A DNA stretch of 64,000 nucleotides from Priestia abyssalis (lineage in GTDB: Bacteria > Bacillota > Bacilli > Bacillales > Bacillaceae_H). The DNA lies in NCBI RefSeq assembly GCF_002019595.1, contig NZ_KV917369.1:2744624-2808623 (forward strand), given 5' to 3'. Under the pieces are notes generated by a model. That model had not been told where the DNA came from, did not search any database, and saw only the letters and a program-made list of their open reading frames with translations. Below, piece after piece: positions 61,295-64,000 of this stretch; the stretch's first letter is position 1; every line of letters begins with the position of its first letter. The translations under genes were made by a program, and so were the position numbers.

Positions 61295-61873
61295 ATGGCA
61301 TTTATCTTACCAATTATTGCATATATACTCGGATCTATTCCGTTTGGCCTGATTGTCGGGAAAATAGGATATGGCACCGATATTCGCGAACATGGGAGCG
61401 GTAATCTCGGCGGTACAAATACGTTTCGTACACTGGGCGTGAAAGCCGGGTTAATCGTGACGATCGCCGATATTCTGAAAGGAACGCTTGCCGCTTCCCT
61501 GCCGTTTTGGTTTGGCAGCGATTTGCATCCTTTATTTGTTGGGATGTTCGCGGTAATTGGACATGTGTATCCGTTGTTTGCAAAATTCAAAGGCGGAAAA
61601 GCGGTCGCAACTTCCGGCGGCGTTTTACTATTTTACAGCCCGCTTCTTTTTGTCGCGATGCTTGCCTGCTTTTTTATCTGTTTATATTTATCAAAATACG
61701 TGTCCCTTTCTTCTATCCTAACCGGAATTTTTGCTTTTACGTTCGCTCTCTTTAAAGGAGATCTTCCGCTTATTATTGTCGTGGGTTTCCTTGCCGGTTT
61801 TGTAATTTGGCGTCACCGTGCTAATATTCAGCGTATTATGAACAAAACAGAACCAAAAATTAAATGGCTGTAA
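61295..61873 (+). CDS. plsY: acyl-phosphate:glycerol-3-phosphate acyltransferase PlsY
   Basis: 192 residues with five membrane segments. The three conserved cytoplasmic motifs are present: [12 protein letters not shown] (about 36), [11 protein letters not shown] with [15 protein letters not shown], and [16 protein letters not shown]. It adds the first acyl chain in phospholipid synthesis using acyl phosphate from PlsX. AAAGGAGATATACAT precedes the ATG; a short AT-rich promoter region separates it from yneT. Confidence 0.95.
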   Translation: MAFILPIIAYILGSIPFGLIVGKIGYGTDIREHGSGNLGGTNTFRTLGVKAGLIVTIADILKGTLAASLPFWFGSDLHPLFVGMFAVIGHVYPLFAKFKGGKAVATSGGVLLFYSPLLFVAMLACFFICLYLSKYVSLSSILTGIFAFTFALFKGDLPLIIVVGFLAGFVIWRHRANIQRIMNKTEPKIKWL

Positions 61874-61909
61874 AAAACACCGAATGCCTTATGCATTCGG
61901 TGCTTTTTT
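61874..61909. terminator. terminator after plsY
   Basis: AACACCGAATGC/GCATTCGGTGCTTTTTT, 12-bp stem and T-run; also A-rich on the other side, for the convergent amidase. Confidence 0.85.
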
Positions 61910-61920
61910 CTTATCAAACT

Positions 61921-62766
61921 TTACGCATCATTTACTTCTTCAATATAAATGGTCCAGCCGAATTTTTGTGTTAACTCCTGCTTTAATCGTGTAACGGTTG
62001 CTATTCCTTTAAAGCTGCCTGTAACGATTCGAAAATCGGTCGGATTGAATGCCCGGTCGAACGAATCATATAAGACCCAATTATACTGGTCTTGTAACAG
62101 TTTCTTTCCTTTCAAATATTCCTCTAGTGAAGAAAACGATCCCGTTTTTAATCGATATAGTTTATCATTATCTGCAAAGGACGGACTTGAAACCCCCGGC
62201 ACATAAGGAACTGAAAAGTACTCACATAGCCCCTTTGCTAATTCCACCGCACACTCTTTACGGTATGCATCACTTCTTAAAAGCTCAGCTTCCCTTCTGT
62301 TGTTCATAAACCCACATTCCACTAACACAGTCGGCATAGTTGTGCGCTTGACGATATACAGCCAGGATCCATCTTTTACCCCTCGATCTTTTAAATTCGT
62401 ACCTTGGATTAAGTAGCGGTGAAGAATATGAGCTGCCCGTTTTGAGCCATCACTTGTGCCTGCATACGTCTCAATTCCTTCCGCATTGCTCCATGTACTG
62501 CCCGATGCGTTGGCATGTACAGATAAATAAAAATCAGCTTTGGCGTTATTCGCTTTTTGTACACGTGTTCCAAGCGGTGTATCTTCATCTGTCGGAGCTA
62601 CGAGTAGAGTTCGAAAACCACACCTTTTTAGCTCAATGTCCAAAAGGGCGACTACACGGCGATTGAATTCATTTTCTTTCATCACGCTTCCGTCAGGAAA
62701 TGAAGGTGTACGCTTGCCGGGAGTATTGATTCCATGTCCGTCATCTAAAGCAATGAGTTTGCTCAT
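61921..62766 (-). CDS. N-acetylmuramoyl-L-alanine amidase with SPOR-like C-terminus
   Basis: 281 residues from ATG 62766 (AAGGAGGTG upstream; the GTG at 62778 overlaps that site). Amidase_3 zinc ligands: His in LDDGHGINT, Glu in MKENEFNRRV, His in LSVHANASGS, and catalytic Glu in TVLVECGFMNNRREAELL. The last 80 residues hold two SPOR-like units (LYRLKTGSFSSLEEYLKGKK; DFRIVTGSFKGIATVTRLKQ). No signal peptide, as in CwlC-type enzymes that lyse the mother cell late in sporulation. It sits between yneR and plsY, where B. subtilis lacks it. Confidence 0.88.
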   Translation of the reverse strand: MSKLIALDDGHGINTPGKRTPSFPDGSVMKENEFNRRVVALLDIELKRCGFRTLLVAPTDEDTPLGTRVQKANNAKADFYLSVHANASGSTWSNAEGIETYAGTSDGSKRAAHILHRYLIQGTNLKDRGVKDGSWLYIVKRTTMPTVLVECGFMNNRREAELLRSDAYRKECAVELAKGLCEYFSVPYVPGVSSPSFADNDKLYRLKTGSFSSLEEYLKGKKLLQDQYNWVLYDSFDRAFNPTDFRIVTGSFKGIATVTRLKQELTQKFGWTIYIEEVNDA

Positions 62767-63832
62767 GATTTCATTCACCTCCTTTTTCGTCAGATGGGAA
62801 CTCTCATTAATTTATATAGAAAATACGATAATACAAGGGGGATTGAATTCTTTATTTACATAGTTCATAATCAATCTCACATTCATATAACTTGATATTT
62901 ACTATAAAATATGGCGAATTGTCGAAGCCCGTTACATTTCCCTTAAAAAACACAAAGTATGAAAAACTTGTAGATGTTGAATAAAACTTCAAAACGTAAA
63001 GTTTACCATTGGCTGGAAAAATTTGAATAAATCGAAAAAGACGAACCCTTTAGTTCGCCTTTTTGTTAAGGTAAGCTATTATTTTAACTTGTTCAATTAT
63101 TTTCCTGGTGAACTGTAATTTTATTTGTTTATCATTTAGAACATAGTTTAGTTAGAATATGATGACGAGATTGAGAACCCGCTCTTAAATCCAAATAAAA
63201 AAGGGGAAAATTACCTTAAATGCAAAAATGGTTCAAAACCTTATCAGATAAAGGTTTTGAACCATTTTTGCCATGTATGGAATTGACAAAACTTTATAAA
63301 CATAGATGCCAAATTGCTCTTTTTGACTTATTGAGAAACCGACCGGGTGCATAAAAAATGATCTTATACAGTGAAAGTTTCCATTGCCTTTTATGTCCCG
63401 CTCTTGGTACAAGCCCCGCCTACGCTATATACCACGATAGCCACTTATGCCATCCAACCTAATATTAAGTATAAAAGAAAACGCTTACATTTTCAAGAGG
63501 TAAATACGAATATTATGTATAAATATTCGCGCTTCCCTCTTTTCTCCTTTACATAGCCGATCATTGAGTTAGAATCGTCTATAAATGAAAAGATTCGTCA
63601 AGTTCTTCTTCCCCTTTTTGTAAACGATGATATTGATAAACCGAATCAAGGAGACTTATTATCCAAAAAGTAACAGCAAGCTTAGGAAACAAACCGGTTT
63701 TGACGGTCATAATTCGACAAATACTACTCTTATTCCTTTTCTCTATTATGTTTATGCAAGTAAGATTATAGCTTTCAAAAAAAGTTTTCTTTATAATGAG
63801 AGTAGATGTTTTAGAAAAGGGAGATGTAAGCC
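62767..63832. other. gene-poor 1-kb region with terminators and a possible remnant
   Basis: Terminator GACGAAC/GTTCGCC with T-run at about 63,040-63,066; a perfect 21-bp stem at 63222-63271. A 38-codon open stretch without a start (63557-63673, PIIELESSINEKIRQVLLPL then FVNDDIDKPNQGDLLSKK) reads like decayed coding sequence; family unknown. Other frames here look random. Confidence 0.45.
63222..63271. terminator. perfect 21-bp stem-loop
   Basis: GCAAAAATGGTTCAAAACCTT and its exact complement with loop ATCAGATA; T-run within the arm. No adjacent gene explains it. Confidence 0.6.
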
Positions 63833-64000
63833 ATGAATATTACAGTATCAAATGAAGCCCTTCAATGGTACAAGGAAGAATTAGAAATCAACAGAGGAGA
63901 TATGGTGAAATTTTTTGTGCGTTACGGCGGATGCAGTACCGTACAAAGAGGGTTTTCTCTTGGTGTCGCCAAACAACAGCCTGTGTTAATCGGCGCTCAA
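63833..64000 (+). CDS. yneR: HesB-like protein YneR, cut by window edge
   Basis: The first 56 codons are present: MNITVSNEALQWYKEELEIN then RGDMVKFFVRYGGCSTVQRG, FSLGVAKQQPVLIGAQ. This matches the start of the HesB/YneR family, including the VRYGGCS motif. The ATG is preceded by AAAAGGGAGATGTAAGCC and a TATAAT at 63792-63797. In B. subtilis yneR lies close to plsY; here an amidase gene and about 1 kb are interposed. Role unknown; possibly linked to iron-sulfur metabolism by family resemblance. Confidence 0.85.
   Translation, partial: MNITVSNEALQWYKEELEINRGDMVKFFVRYGGCSTVQRGFSLGVAKQQPVLIGAQ

Noticed and set aside
63371..63556. 61-codon plus-strand frame left of yneR
   Set aside because: No ribosome binding site and random-looking composition; neither strand gave a recognisable family.

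Overview
The window is low-GC DNA from an endospore-forming member of the Bacillaceae. The evidence is a gerA-type germinant-receptor operon, an orphan gerAB, strong AGGAGG ribosome binding sites, and a right end (HesB-like yneR, plsY, yneT, parE, parC) arranged like the yneR-plsY-yneT-parEC neighbourhood of Bacillus subtilis. The species cannot be named from this sequence. No rRNA, tRNA or CRISPR array was seen.

About 1-9,200 is accessory. It opens inside an IS3-family transposase and then holds an array of about ten small genes, nearly all on the minus strand. Successive genes are separated by a copy of one imperfect palindrome of 31-35 bp (arms close to CTTnTTnAACTAAC and GTTnGTTnAAnAAG around a C-rich centre). 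Seven copies are doubled around a terminator-like hairpin. Cargo includes two DUF3221 (YobA-like) lipoproteins, a third lipoprotein, small membrane proteins, an FRG-domain protein and proteins I do not recognise. An IS110-family element with a bridge-RNA-like leader sits in the array. This looks like a cassette array built on a repeated recombination or folding site and is the best candidate here for an undescribed system. The array stops beside a truncated PH-domain gene at 9,198.

9,200-19,950: a LacI-type regulator, a 40-codon gene, a fused LysR/short-chain-dehydrogenase remnant, an acidic-tailed protein, a DUF454 protein, a haem-stress module (hssRS and hrtBA, with matching ATGAAC-N5-ATGAAC boxes upstream of both units), ChaB-like and ABC-F genes (the latter behind a leader attenuator) and a GntR/FCD regulator.

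19,950-31,100: the divergent acid-sugar operon (dehydrogenase, DUF1537 kinase, GntP permease), an NAD(P)-binding protein, a VanW lipoprotein, a BCCT betaine transporter and a Suv3-like RNA helicase. 31,200-41,700: an MscS channel, the gerA-type operon, two tandem membrane-anchored GltB-like proteins, a YqjF-like protein, an orphan GerAB and a phospholipase-A2-like protein.

42,000-55,600: a stand-alone Cas4/AddB-like nuclease, threonine dehydratase, a Bax-inhibitor-1 protein whose ribosome binding site lies in a long hairpin, two tandem class-3 lipases (the first frameshifted and lacking the catalytic Ser; the second run into an arylsulfotransferase fragment), a CoA-type Nudix hydrolase, a heterodimeric ABC exporter, a cysteine hydrolase/cupin/YqcI cluster and a LysE exporter. 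Degenerate copies of the 0.6-8.8 kb palindrome flank the lipases. 55,700-64,000: topoisomerase IV, a CoA-binding protein, plsY, a sporulation-type amidase and the start of yneR. A roughly 100-bp hairpin repeat with covarying stem positions occurs at 11.8 and 60.5 kb, and a 45-bp palindrome at 26.0 and 37.8 kb.
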